DNA from: Tanypteryx hageni
Taxonomy: Eukaryota > Arthropoda > Insecta > Odonata > Petaluridae
Assembly (NCBI GenBank): GCA_028673005.1
Contig: CM054115.1
Location: forward strand, 1,488,001 to 1,552,000
DNA: 64,000 nucleotides
Direction of reading: 5' to 3'
A model generated the notes under the pieces. The model worked only from the letters and a program-made list of their open reading frames with translations. It was not told the origin of the DNA and searched no databases. Below, in pieces: positions 10,535 to 21,385 of this stretch (position 1 is the first letter of the stretch; each line of letters starts with the position of its first letter). The position numbers and the translations under genes are program-made.

Positions 10535-10735
10535 AGCGGACGTTATAATACACGGATTCAGTTAAAAATCACAATTGGGCGATAAATTTTAATAAAAATC
10601 ACGTATACCTAATTAAATTTAAATCCGTCCAGCGGATTGGGAGATGGAAGTTGCGACGGACGGACGGACCAGACGTGTCAATAAGGCGTTCCGCAAATTA
10701 CCGCTTCTCTGGTAAAGAAGGCCTAAAAACTATTA
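10535..10735 (+). repeat. Dispersed repeat with GACGGACGGACGGA block
   Basis: Shares AAATCCGTCCAGCGG, a short gap, then CGACGGACGGACGGAC with 20310-20450 (direct) and 11990-12165 (inverted). All follow with a diverged ACCGC-TAAAAA-like segment. The class is unknown; it may be a SINE or MITE. Confidence 0.5.
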
Positions 10736-10800
10736 CTACAGTCTAATACACAATAGGGAATATATCACGGTCTGAATGAAGAACAAAAATATTAGTTATA

Positions 10801-11953
10801 CTAGTAGAAGGTGCTTGCATCTCACCTTGAAAAAACATTACTTTTTCAGAGAGATATTTCATCATGAGAAGTATTCCTTTAGTTCATAGGATTTCTCCTC
10901 GGCACCAATTTCCGTTTTTTCATTATGGAACAATAATGGAGTAAAACAATCGCTAACTTTTGCAATTATAGGGATATTATACTTTCCCCACGTTGGATTA
11001 ATAATTCCACACATTTCTGCCAAATTTTAAATTTATAGCGCAATTACGAGCGAAATAACATTTAAATTTAAATAATTTTTAACGGCCGCAATAACCACTT
11101 CATGGATACCTTGAAATGTTCATTCGTTAATATAAACTAAAGTATAAATAATTTAAAAATTTCAGCTCCCTAACTTTCCGTGTAGTGTCCAAACTTTTAC
11201 CTATTTATTTAAAATTTAAGAATTTTTATCTGCCAAACAAATTAAAATATCAAACTTTCTATTATCCCTCTTTCATTACAAAGATTTTTTTAATTCTAAA
11301 TATTTCACCTCCGGAGCGATTTTCGTTTTTTTCTTATGTAAAAATAATAGATTAAAATAATCCCCAAACTTTGCAATTTTATGAATTTTATACTTTCTCC
11401 ATTATGGGGTACTAATGCTACACATTTATGCCAAATTTCAAAGTTGTAGTACCTCTAGAAGTAAAATAATATTTTTCTATATGCTTAAAATTTAAACATT
11501 TTTAACGGTTGCTGCAATATATATATGGAGGGATTGAAATGTTTATTTGTGCGAATACACTGTTCTGTAAATAATTTGAAAATTGCAGCTTCCTAGCTCA
11601 TCCCGTAGTACCTAAAAAAATATTAAACTTTAATGTTCAGACGGGGTTAAAAAAAAACCCCTAAAATTCACAATTTTAAAATTTTCGATTTTTATAGTTG
11701 GTTATGAGAAAAGTTCTATAATGTTGCATAATTTCCCATGCCCATGCGGAAATACATAAACCTCGAAAATTTGTTCAAACGGCCGCATTGTTGCACTTTT
11801 CAAGATTTTCGTTTTTCCTAGTCGGTTTTGCACTAAATCCTAACTAAGAAAGAAAATTCGAATCTCCAGCTCATCTGGAAGTGCCTAAACGTTAGTATCC
11901 TCCTATATGTTATATCCTCCTCCTCCTCCGTAAGGAACGTCTGTATATAATGA
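10801..11953 (-). mobile_element. Helitron-like non-autonomous element, copy H2, both termini present
   Basis: On the minus strand the element starts TCATTATATACAGACG and ends CTACTAG. It is preceded by A and followed by T, matching Helitron insertion between A and T with TC...CTRR ends. The 5' head continues GTTCCTTACGGAGGAGG and GGATACTAACGTTTAGGC. One arm of the 3' hairpin is deleted in this copy. It has no ORF, so it relies on a helicase from elsewhere. Confidence 0.7.
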
Positions 11954-11989
11954 TGTTATTTACTTTTACGTTTTTCGCAGTTCTTTAGC

Positions 11990-12165
11990 AACGAAGCGGT
12001 GATAGATTTATCGGCACGTCTGGTCCGTCGTAACTTTCATCTCCTAAACCGCTGCGCGGGTTTTAATGAAATTACGTATTAGTGGTCTTTATTAAAATTT
12101 GTCGCAAAATTGTGATTTTGAAATGAATCCGTCGAATTAGAACTTCCGCTTTACATAATCACATC
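11990..12165 (-). repeat. Inverted copy of the GACGGACGGA-type dispersed repeat
   Basis: Reverse-strand similarity to 10535-10735, including the GTAAAGCGGA and CAATTTTGCGACAAATTTTA-like blocks and the CGTCCAGCGG-like segment. Confidence 0.45.
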
Positions 12166-12249
12166 AATAAACGCATACTCGTATCTCTCTTAAACGGCAT
12201 CCGTCAATCGACGATGAAATGCCGAACTCGGCTCTCCTTATCGCTTATA

Positions 12250-12800
12250 CGCTCTCTAAGTTATAGATTGAAAAATGTATTCAGATAAATAACAAAATTT
12301 ACTACAAGAAAATTCGCATGGTCCTATTTTTAAGCGCTGTAGTTTCGGAGATAAAAAATGGAGAATATTCCGAGAAAAACATCGCATATTTTGACGAAAT
12401 CGATCGCTAAGACGGTTTCCTCGGAAAACAACGATTAAAAATCCGTAAGTATCTCTCCCTAGGTCATATATGATCTGTAAGGTGTAGATGTTATGGTTCC
12501 GGAGATGAAAATACGAGAAAATATCGCGAAATAGATAGCATATTTCGTTTGCATCAATCTCTAACGCGGGTATCTCGGCAAACAACTATTAGAAATCCAT
12601 GTTTTCCTACCCCACACCCTTATATGATCAGTGCGGTGAAGTTAAATTAGCGTGTTCGGATAGAGGACGATATTTATATCGCGAGATAGTCCCCGAGACC
12701 GTATAATTACGAGTTATGGCTTCGGAGATTAAAATTCGATCCGATAGGTAGCGTTTCATGCGTATTTTCCGTGAATAACGCCTTGAAATCTGCGTGTATT
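12250..12800. repeat. Degenerate tandem repeat
   Basis: The phrase TTCCGGAGAT(G)AAAAT and nearby CGAGAAAA...TCGC blocks recur near 12345, 12500 and 12720, alternating with GG(T)CATATATGATC and TCGG(A/C)AAACAAC blocks. It looks like an old tandem array with units of about 150-220 bp. Confidence 0.45.
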
Positions 12801-12934
12801 ATTGCCTTTGTGCAGTATACGCTTCCTTCGGTATTCCTCTGTTACGCGGTCTAACCGAATTTTAGAATATACGGAATACTTGAACGTTTGTTAGACAAAA
12901 TATATTTTTTCTGAAATGATTCTTGTTCGAGCAA

Positions 12935-13462
12935 AATGTCCCTTTAAAGAAGAACCAGAAACACTTCAACCAAATTACCAAACCCGGTGAAGTCGCGCTA
13001 AATGTCCCTTTGAAGAAGAATCTAAAACACTTCAACCAAATTACCAAACCCGGTGAAGTCGCGCAAAATGTCCCTTTAAGGATGAACGAAAAACACTTCA
13101 ACCAAATTACCAAACCCGATGATGCCGCACAAAATGTCCCTTTGAAGAAGAACCAAAAACACTTCAACCAAATTACCATACCCGTTGAAGTCGCGCAAAA
13201 TGTCCCTTTGAGGAAGAACCAAAAACACATCAACCAACTTACCCAACCCGGTGAATTCGCGCCAAATGTCCCTTTGAAGAAGAACCAAAAACACTTCAAC
13301 CAAATTACCAAACCCTGTGAAGTCGCGCAAAATGTCCCTTTGAGGAAGAGCCAAAACACCTTAACCAACTTACCCAACCCTGTGAAGTTACGCAATATGT
13401 CTCTTTGAGGAAGAGCCAAAACACTTCAACCAACTTACCAAACCCGGTGAAATTGCGTAATA
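12935..13462 (+). repeat. 66-bp minisatellite, eight units
   Basis: Units begin at 12935, 13001, 13067, 13133, 13199, 13265, 13331 and 13397, exactly 66 bases apart. The unit holds AATGTCCCTTTGAAGAAGAA, ACACTTCAACCAAATTACC and CCCGGTGAAGTCGCGC. Because 66 is a multiple of 3 it is open in several frames, giving a 22-residue repeat beginning NVPLKKNQKHFNQ on the plus strand and a hydrophobic repeat on the minus strand. There are no signs of a real gene (no clear start, splice sites or homologue). Confidence 0.85.
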
Positions 13463-14075
13463 TTCTTCCATGTTCGTAAATCCCAGAACAACAAAAGAAG
13501 GCCGGAAATCGCATGTGGAGCACAATGGTGAACCTAAGGCCTCGGTTTGAATAATACTCTAAAAATCGTTCGCAAGCATTTCTGTTAAGGTCTCAATCGA
13601 TAAATTTTTATTTCGACAACGTAGACATTACTTAAATATGTAAACATTATTATTTATTGCTGTAAACTATACTTTGTAATAATATAGACCGCATGTTAGT
13701 ACATACGTAATATCATAGACTGCACATTAGAAGAATACTCTTACTTCATGTATTATTTGATGAACGAGGTGTCGGAATTGGATCTAATGGCGTCAAGTAT
13801 TATTGGTATTCTCGCAGGTCATCGGTCATGGTTGTTTTTTAAGTAGTATCCGTTAAAAAGAGCATGTCCCGATGACTGAAATGGCTTATTTTATTTCCGC
13901 GAAGGTCAATCCATCTCCAATTCAAGCGATTTACTCTCCAGTCCAAGAACAGCGTCTCGATCAAGTTGTCGTTAAGAAATATGACCCGAAGGCGCACATT
14001 TACAAAAAAATCCAGGGATTAATTATCATAAACAAATATAATGAAGTTTCTCGTTGTAATTGCCCTTCGTAAACG
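13463..14075. other. Unassigned DNA
   Basis: No convincing gene. A 66-codon open frame at 13872 has no recognisable domain. Confidence 0.5.
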
Positions 14076-14832
14076 ACGGATGAGCTGGAGATTACATACA
14101 TATAACAGGAGGATACTAATGTTTAGGCACATCCAGATGAACTGGATATTCGAAATTTTTTTCTTAGGTAGGATTTTGTGCAAAATCGATTAGAAAAAAC
14201 GAAAATCTTGATAACGTGCAACAATGCGGGCGCTAAAAATTTGCAATTGTTTAAACAAATTTTCAAGGTTTAAAAATTTCCGTATGTGTTACGGAGCTGA
14301 AAATTTTTTAAGAGGTAGAAAATGTAAAAGGCGAAATAAGGATTATACAAATTTTGATATTTTAATTTGTTTGGCAGTTAAAAAGTCTTAAAATTCAAAC
14401 AAATTGATAAATGTTTAGATACTACGGGGCGAGTTAGAGAGCCGAAAATTTCAAGGTATTTAGAGTTAATCTATTTAAACGAATAAACACTTCATTGTAT
14501 CTATGAAATTTTTATTTCGGCCGTTAAAAATTATTTAAATTTAAACAATTAGATGAATGTTATTTCACTTCTAAATGTGCTACAAATTTAAAAATTAGCA
14601 TACATGTGTGGCATTATTAACCCAATTTGTAAAATGTATTATATTTATAAAATTGCAAAAATTAGCAATTGTTTTATTCCATTATTGTTCCATAAGGAAA
14701 AAATAAATTTGGTCCCTAGAAGAAATCATTTGAATTAATGAAATATTTCCCATGATGAAATATCTCTATGAAAAATTAATGTTTTCTCAAAGTGAGATGA
14801 AATGTTTGCAATATGCAAGCACCTTCTACTAG
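14076..14832 (+). mobile_element. Helitron-like non-autonomous element, copy H3
   Basis: Begins with a damaged head (AGGAGGATACTAATGTTTAGG near 14109) and ends with the hairpin GTTTGCA...TGCAAGC, then ACCTTCTA and CTAG, followed by T. The left arm has G-to-A type changes but the stem still pairs, as expected for a functional Helitron 3' hairpin. Confidence 0.65.
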
Positions 14833-14912
14833 TATCTTATATCTTCCTCTGTAAGGAACGTCTATATATAATGATATCCTCCTCCTCTGTAAGAAACGTC
14901 GAAATATAATGA
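14833..14912 (-). mobile_element. Two inverted Helitron 5' heads appended to H3
   Basis: Straight after the CTAG of H3, the minus strand reads twice the family's 5' terminal block (TCATTATAT..., GACGTT(C/T)CTTACAGAGG). The same inverted head follows copy H7 and precedes copy H4, so it is recurrent. It may represent solo heads or a terminal-inverted-repeat variant. Confidence 0.55.
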
Positions 14913-15399
14913 TACTTTCCCATCTCGTTTCCTTTTGGTCGATCGTTAACAACGTCCGCAGTCCACACACAGTTTGCTGAATAATAATTAACTGCAGTTA
15001 TTAACGTTATTATAAACTTCGTAAAGAAGTGCGTACTTCTAGCAAAGTCTTCCGTGTAACCTTAAAGTATCTCAAGAATAAGATAATTTATAGTTTTGGA
15101 AGTCGAAGAAAGCAAAAACTAAGAATATTACGTATTTTGATGAATGAAGGGAATAATCGAGCACTTAGAGAAATCGAAAATCCCTTGCAAACGTTTGGAG
15201 AAATATATCCGTCTTCGGGACTCAAACCTGGGACAATTTTGTAAAGGAATTGGTAATTTTCACTGGGTCTCCTAGATGGCAGAATCTAAATGGTTTTCAC
15301 TGCATTACCCTATGACAAACTGTTCAACAGATAAAATGGGTGAAGGACAGACATTGAGTAATTATAAGTATATAAAAGATGGTTGATGGTTGTACATAC
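14913..15399 (-). other. Presumed intron or 3' flank of LRR gene 1
   Basis: The splice donor GTATGT of LRR gene 1 occupies 15399-15394 on the minus strand. No downstream exon was recognised between here and the left edge. Confidence 0.35.
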
Positions 15400-17511
15400 C
15401 TCCGCATCCATCAAATGAGGCAGTAGGGAAACCTTTCCCTTCCCCAATTCTTAGTATCCATATCGAAAAGCCACAACCCTTCGTTGAAACTCAGAATGTT
15501 GTTGGACAGGTTAAGTATATTTACAGATACACCTCCCTTTGGAAATTTCATGAAAATATCCAAATGAGTCATTCCATTGCTCGAAAGATCCACCTCGTCT
15601 ACTTTTCTCGACTTCTCCGGCCACTCCAGCGCGAATTTGTCAATCCTGTTGCGTGAAAAGCGGAGGACCCTTAAACTTCCTGCCTCCAGCAGGAAACCCT
15701 CCGATTGGAGGATAGGTCCAAGTGCTCCAGTCTCTGATCTGACGTCACCAGAAGCGAACTCGAGATTTCAACGATGGAGTTGTTGGACAGGTCTAAGTGC
15801 CTCAGCTCCTTCAAAGCGTGGAACACACCCTCGGGAACACGTTCCAAGGAGTTACTTCCTAAATCCAGGCGTTGCAAAGCGGGAAGTTCCAGGAAGGGTA
15901 CAGTCTTTAATAGGTTTCCACTCAAATACAATTCCTTCAGCGAAGTGTTTATGTGAGAGAATAATCTCTGGGTCAAATATTCCAGATGGTTGTTGCTGAG
16001 ATCTATTCTGTACACTCGCTTGACTTCCCGGAAGAGATCTCCGTGGATCGATTCGATCTTATTGTTCGATATGTTGAAAACCTCGATCTCGGAGATGTAG
16101 GAGATGATTCGATTGTTTATCTCGCGCAGAAGATTGCTCGATAGGTCGAGGGCTGATATTACGCCGGTGTTGGCGACCAGCGCTGCGTTTAGGTGTTCTC
16201 TCTTGTTGTCCGATAAGTAGACTACACGCACGCGGTTGTTGTGGCGAAAAAGGTCTGCTGGCAATGACTTTAGTTGGTTCCCCCGAAGGTCGACGTTGTA
16301 CAGCATCGGGTTGTTCTGGAAGAGTCCCTCGGGGAGGAATCGAATCTGGTTCCAACTCAAGTCAATCCAAGTCACGTTGGGAACGCCTCGGAATGCAACT
16401 GGTTGAACGGAAACAACGGAGGAGTTACTGATGTCCAGGGAATTGACTCTTTCTCCCACGATGAACCTCGCTAGACGGATGTCTTTCCCCGCATTATCGT
16501 TCAAATCGAACGATATCAAATCGGTACTCTCGAGAACCGGATGATCCGGTAACTCCGGGAAGGCGTTTCCGGATATGCCCAAGAACCGAATCCTCTTCAA
16601 GGACTGGAAGCACCTCGGATCGAAGCGCGATAGCTGGTTGAAACGTACACTCAATAGTTACGGGTTGGACAACCCGGAACAGCCTTCCCCACTTATTTCC
16701 ACCAAAGAATTCCGTTCAAGATACAGCGATTTTAAATTGTTCGCGTTCTTGAAGCTTCTAGGCAATGAAGACAAGTGGTTTTCTCTCAAACTCAAAGTTC
16801 TCAAATTTCCCAGATGTTCGTAGAAGTCCTCTTCCAAAAATTTGAGACCGTTGTTCTCCAGGTAAAGTTCTTTTAGAAGTGGGAGAGTTGGGGTTCGAAC
16901 ACCGCTTCCAGGAGAACCTGAAGGAGCGTAGGAAAACAGGGAGCTCGGAATGTGACCTATGTTGGTGTTCATGATTTTGAGACGTTCGAGATTAATAACG
17001 GTGTCTCGGAACAGGTCCACCGGAAGCTCGGATAACAAAGGACAGTCGATGGATAGCCTTCTCAACCACGCCATACCTTCCAGTTGTCCCTTCGTGATGG
17101 AATAGTCCTTACTCTCTCCGCATTCGATCTCCAGGGAGTCGTACGTCTTGTCGGATCCGTTAGAGTATCGTAAGAGGGACCCATATGAGCCCAAAGGTTC
17201 CGGACAACTTATCAACCTAACCGTTGAAAAGGTGTGTCTCTCTAGATGCAGCCACGTGTAATAGTTTTGGCTGATTTTCGAAGAGGGTGTCGTGGTGTTG
17301 CATTCTATATCCACGAAGTTTAAAAAGGGGCGGTGTCGAGATGCAACTCTCCCTCGCAGTGCAACACCGTCATAAAGTAGCCTTGGATGCAGACGCAATT
17401 AGGATCGTTCCTGCAGGTGCCACCTGTACAGATAGGTTCTTCCATCAACGACCACGCACCGAAAACAATCGTCGCTAACAGTAACGACATGGAGCACTTG
17501 TATTGACCCAT
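15400..17511 (-). pseudogene. Secreted leucine-rich-repeat protein (chaoptin-like), LRR gene 1, exon 1, disrupted
   Basis: Start ATG at 17511 encodes a signal peptide (CSMSLLLATIVFGAWS) and a Cys-rich LRR cap (CRNDPNCVC). More than 15 LRRs follow, for example LPLLKELYLENNGLKFL, LRTLSLRENHLSSLP, VTWIDLSWNQIRFLPEGLF and LRHLDLSNNSIVEIS. These are solenoid repeats of secreted or surface-anchored arthropod proteins. Lesions: a one-base frameshift at a T/C run near 17321-17330, an in-frame TAA at 16658-16660, a frameshift near 15700 and probably another near 15440. After the last, the frame ends phase 0 at a GTATGT donor (15399). The exon length (2.1 kb) matches exon 1 of LRR gene 2. The lesions could be pseudogenisation or assembly errors. 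The exact orthologue is unknown. Confidence 0.8.
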
Positions 17512-18220
17512 ATCGACCAATGAGGTATCCCGTTGCGTGTCTTTTATCTACGAACGCGCGTTCGGATAGGCGTCACCACGGCAACTGATCCTATAGAGGG
17601 GTGCTGTGATGGAAACCAAAGCGGAAGTTCGTTTATCGTCTCGAGTCACGAGATTGAAGTCTAAGCAAACATCCGGGTGGAATCGGAAATGCCTCTTCTC
17701 TTAAAGGAATTTCGCGAGATCTCCATGACCAGCGCAATGTTTTTCTCCTCGCGCACGTACTTCACAGAGAATTATCCGAAAGTAATAGTCGTCGCTATTG
17801 AATTCTGAGACATTAAAATAATACTAAATTTTATAAATGGATAATTTAACTTTTTAGTAAATAGACACAAACCTGTTCCTTGATCTCGGGAACCATCTTT
17901 TAAAATTTAGTTAGGACTTGTCAACGTATCTTTAGAGGTGTCCAATTGCATAGCTAACCGACAGACAAACAAGCAACTTTCCATAACATATAGTCAAGGT
18001 ATTGCGATCGCGAAAATAATTGACTTTGATGTTTTGAGGGAAATCCAAGTCGAGTTCGACACTTGGGCGATGTGTGTGTTGGTCCTATTACTCTGCCCAT
18101 CAGTATTGTCAGCCCAGTTTCCAAACAATGGGAAGTAGTCTCAATGACGTCGCCTCGGTGACCGTGTGTGTATGTTTGTCGCTCACCAATGTCTTCTTCA
18201 CGAATGCTCCGTTTTCCACG
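17512..18220. promoter_or_regulatory. Intergenic DNA between two divergent LRR genes (gene-1 proximal part)
   Basis: Upstream sequence of LRR gene 1. I see no defined promoter element. The two LRR genes face away from each other across about 3.9 kb (17512-21385), which must hold both promoters if the genes are expressed. Confidence 0.3.
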
Positions 18221-18224
18221 AAAC

Positions 18225-18315
18225 CTTATATAAGGTTAGTTCTCTCGGAGACTACCTCTGGACTACATATTCCGAATTTACAGGTCCCGGGTTCGATTCC
18301 AATTGAGTCCTTTCC
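18225..18315 (+). repeat. tRNA-like (SINE-type) remnant
   Basis: GGTCCCGGGTTCGATTCC matches a tRNA T-arm/B box. The preceding bases do not fold into a full cloverleaf, so this is more likely a SINE piece than a tRNA gene. Confidence 0.35.
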
Positions 18316-18569
18316 CCATTTCAATTAAATTGTTGATATAGAATCCGTCGTGCGGAGAGGTTTTCTTTTGCATTTTAAATTATTTTTAAATTATGATATC
18401 CGAGTGGGATTTGTACTGTTCGAAGGGGAAACATGCGGAGATTCTTATTTTCTTAATACACAATTTAGATTTTCGATCGTATCTGTTTGAATTTCTCTCA
18501 AAACTTTCGTTTTGGCATTTTGAAAGATATTTTTTCAATTTGTTGCTATGGTGATGATTATTGTCGAAC

Positions 18570-18740
18570 TCGGCTGGAGCATAGCCTAGTGCATATTCCA
18601 GCCGTTTTTGGATTCATAACTATCGAGGTAACAAGCAGACCCAAAGGTCGCGGGCTCGATTCCCGCGTAGGGCATGGTTGTTGCGATTGTCTAATTATCT
18701 TTCTGAGTAGAATATTCAACGGTGCGAAATGGCCATAGCC
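18570..18740 (+). repeat. tRNA-derived SINE-like remnant
   Basis: GCATAGCCTAGTGCATA resembles an A box. About 70 bases later GGTCGCGGGCTCGATTCCCG is a good B box/T-arm. Non-tRNA sequence follows, as in a SINE body. No acceptor stem is evident. Confidence 0.45.
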
Positions 18741-20110
18741 GTCGATGCACCTAATGATAAAAATTACCGCTACTACTAACAGGAAAATTTGCGAAGTTGA
18801 TATTTATATATTAAAATTGCGTTGAAAGGCAAGCAGGCCAGATCTACTTGTTCAGTTTATATTTATTCGTCGAACGAGAGGCGGATGGCGGGAGAACATC
18901 GCTCAAAACGATTATTATTTTCGGTTCGAGAATATAAGTCGATGAATAATCGATCGGAAATATAATAACGGACGGAAAAAGCCAATATGGCGTGCAGCGA
19001 CTGTCTGCCTTCGGTTAGGACGGACGGACTAACCGGACGCACCAGCGGATTAAAAGAGAAACCGCTAAAAACTTCAGATTTTATACGAAAACGTAGAGAA
19101 TAACATTATTACAACAACTTCCTCAACTCGGTGTTTAATAAATATATTAATATCTTATATTGAACATTTTAGGCAAAAGCCATAACAAATAATTGCGCGC
19201 GATATATTAGTGCAATTAACCAATGTGAAAATTACGTCTTATCAACGACGTGTATCACGGATTGAAGTCTGTTCGTGCTAATCATAACGAAAAGATGAAA
19301 AATTTCGCCGTCAAAATTTTGAACACGAAATTCGGTCGACGGCAAATGTTTGCGCCATTACCCACATTTCCTTTTTGACCGATATTCCGTCTGTCTATCT
19401 GTGCGAGGTTATAGAGCAGAGATTTTCATTTTTAGCTGAAGTACCCCTTAATAAAAACGCCATCACGATATCCATATCCTGAATCATTAACGCTAGCTGC
19501 GCTGCTGGCGGAAATGCCCAAGTGAATTGGTATTGTGATAATTAGCAACGCCGCGCGGCGGAACAGCCGAGAAGCTTCCGCCAAACAGGCATCTCTCTCT
19601 CGCTCGCTTTCAACAAATATAAAAATCACTATAAAATATTACGCTCATTTTTCCGGCTTATGAAATTGACTGATTCATAATGCAGGGTCGAAGAGGAAGC
19701 CAACAGTGTGCATTGAATGTCTCTCAGCCTTATGGTTGCGGAGATAACACGGTTTCATTAATTGAATAAAATGTTGTAAACGAATTAATCTAGAGATCTG
19801 ACGTTTTGCGCGCGTAATAATAAGACAGTGACTCACATGTTATTAAACTCGAACTGCAATCAGACTAACCGTGTTGTAATTACGAATCGGCAAATTGACG
19901 CCTTCCGTCTCAGAGCCCTAAAAAGGAGGTCTTTTTTCATTCTCGCCCCGAAAACGTCTCCATTGAAAAATAATAAATATACAAGTTTACCCTCATTCAA
20001 CGGAGAATTGAATATGCTACACGTTGATATACCTCCTACCAAAATCTAATGAACCGTTCTTGAGATATGTAGGTTCAAACTCGGGGCTACACACTTTTGG
20101 CGCCGACATT
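18741..20110. other. Intergenic DNA, no gene recognised
   Basis: Contains an ACGGACGGA-bearing stretch near 18955-19075 that resembles the 10535-type repeat only in part. No supported ORF. Confidence 0.4.
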
Positions 20111-20115
20111 AGACC

Positions 20116-20165
20116 CAGTGCTTCCCGCACTGGGTGCCGCGGCACACACTGGGGCGCCACAGCCG
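20116..20165 (+). repeat. Possible hAT-type terminal sequence
   Basis: CAGTGCTTCCCGCACTGGG followed by GCCGCGGCAC is like hAT termini. No partner end found. Confidence 0.35.
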
Positions 20166-20309
20166 AGTTATAGGGGTGCCTTGATAAAACTGGTTATGTA
20201 AATTAAACAAAGATTTAAATGTGGTTGCGGGTAAATAGGGCGCTAATGTTTTCTCTAATAAATTGATTATAGTGTGATGGCAACAAATGGATACGTTCTA
20301 AAGGCGATA

Positions 20310-20450
20310 AATTTGAATAAGGATCACTCCTATTTAATTAAATTAAAATCCGTCCAGCGGTTTAGGAGACGAAAGTTACGACGGACGGACGGACGAGATG
20401 AGCACATAAACGGGGAACTACGCTGGTGAATACCGCCTAAAAATGGCTCT
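20310..20450 (+). repeat. GACGGACGGA-type dispersed repeat, further copy
   Basis: Contains AAATCCGTCCAGCGG and CGACGGACGGACGGAC as at 10535-10735. Confidence 0.5.
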
Positions 20451-20559
20451 TAACGACTTTGATTAAAATTCACTCAGTTACAGCCATAAACAGTATTACA
20501 TTAGTTATATTTATCAAAGGTAACAACTAAACAGCCTCCAGAGACACTGCAATTAGGCT

Positions 20560-21078
20560 TGGTGGTATTGGACGTTTATTTTATATTTATCATTTTTATA
20601 AAAGTCAGAAGAACCGATTAGTTTTTGTAACAATCGGTCAACCGGAAGTGGGTGTTTACTTTTGTCACTTATCTGTTATTTTGAAATATTTGCTTTAATA
20701 TTTGATAAATGTAAAAATGTGTAAGAATAGAAGTTGTAGAAATTTAATTTACTACATTCTGTGTTTGAAACAATTTTCCATATAATGCTTTGTTTAAGAG
20801 ATATCTTATATCTTTAGCCGCCACCCCCACGCCACCTACCGACGACTATTGTTAACAATTGACGCTTAGTTACGTCTTAGTAACGATCCATTTTCTATTC
20901 TAAATTGTTGGAGCTTTGTGACTATATCCAATATTAGAAGGCTATGGCTTTAGTTTATTTCTGTTCTCTGTAAAGTGTAAAATTTTCTCGCAGTTTCTTA
21001 AATATTTATTATTATTTGGAATTTTTATAAATATTACAGATATGGAGAAAGTCATGTGGTGGCCACGTCAGATTTTTA
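20560..21078 (+). repeat. Dispersed repeat family R, copy 3 (5' truncated)
   Basis: Begins within the TTTATAAAAGTC block and ends ATATGGAGAAAGTCATGTGG plus CCACGTCAGATTTTT. It lies 0.3 kb upstream of LRR gene 2. Confidence 0.7.
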
Positions 21079-21385
21079 TTGTTTACTTTTAGCGCATTCA
21101 ACAGTTGGCTGTATTAATTCATCGTTTAAATGTTGTTTGAACTTGTTACTTTATTCATTTTCGACTGCGTTCCGGATGACAGGATAATTTATTACCGTAA
21201 ATATATTCCGGAAGTCGCTTTTGGCGATAAAGGAAGGACGGCCCGTGGGAACCACCAACTCCGTATCTTTCCTTCTTTTAATGCGATAGAGACCTCTCGG
21301 AAGAGGAAGTGTTCCGACGGGTGCCTTCCGTCGGAGAACGGAGCTCAAGTCTTCGCGAATCACGCTTCTCGTTCACGACCGAGAA

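Noticed and set aside
12862..13419. 185-codon minus-strand ORF with Trp/Phe-rich repeats, resembling a membrane protein
   Set aside because: It is generated by the 66-bp array; the opposite strand is equally open, with no start context, splice sites or non-repeat domain.
12935..13462. Possible CRISPR-like array
   Set aside because: Units are contiguous with no unique spacers, and the context is a eukaryotic repeat region.
18570..18700. Intact tRNA gene
   Set aside because: A- and B-box-like sequences exist but no paired acceptor stem or anticodon arm could be drawn; SINE-like remnant preferred. Same for 18225-18315 and 37880-37965.
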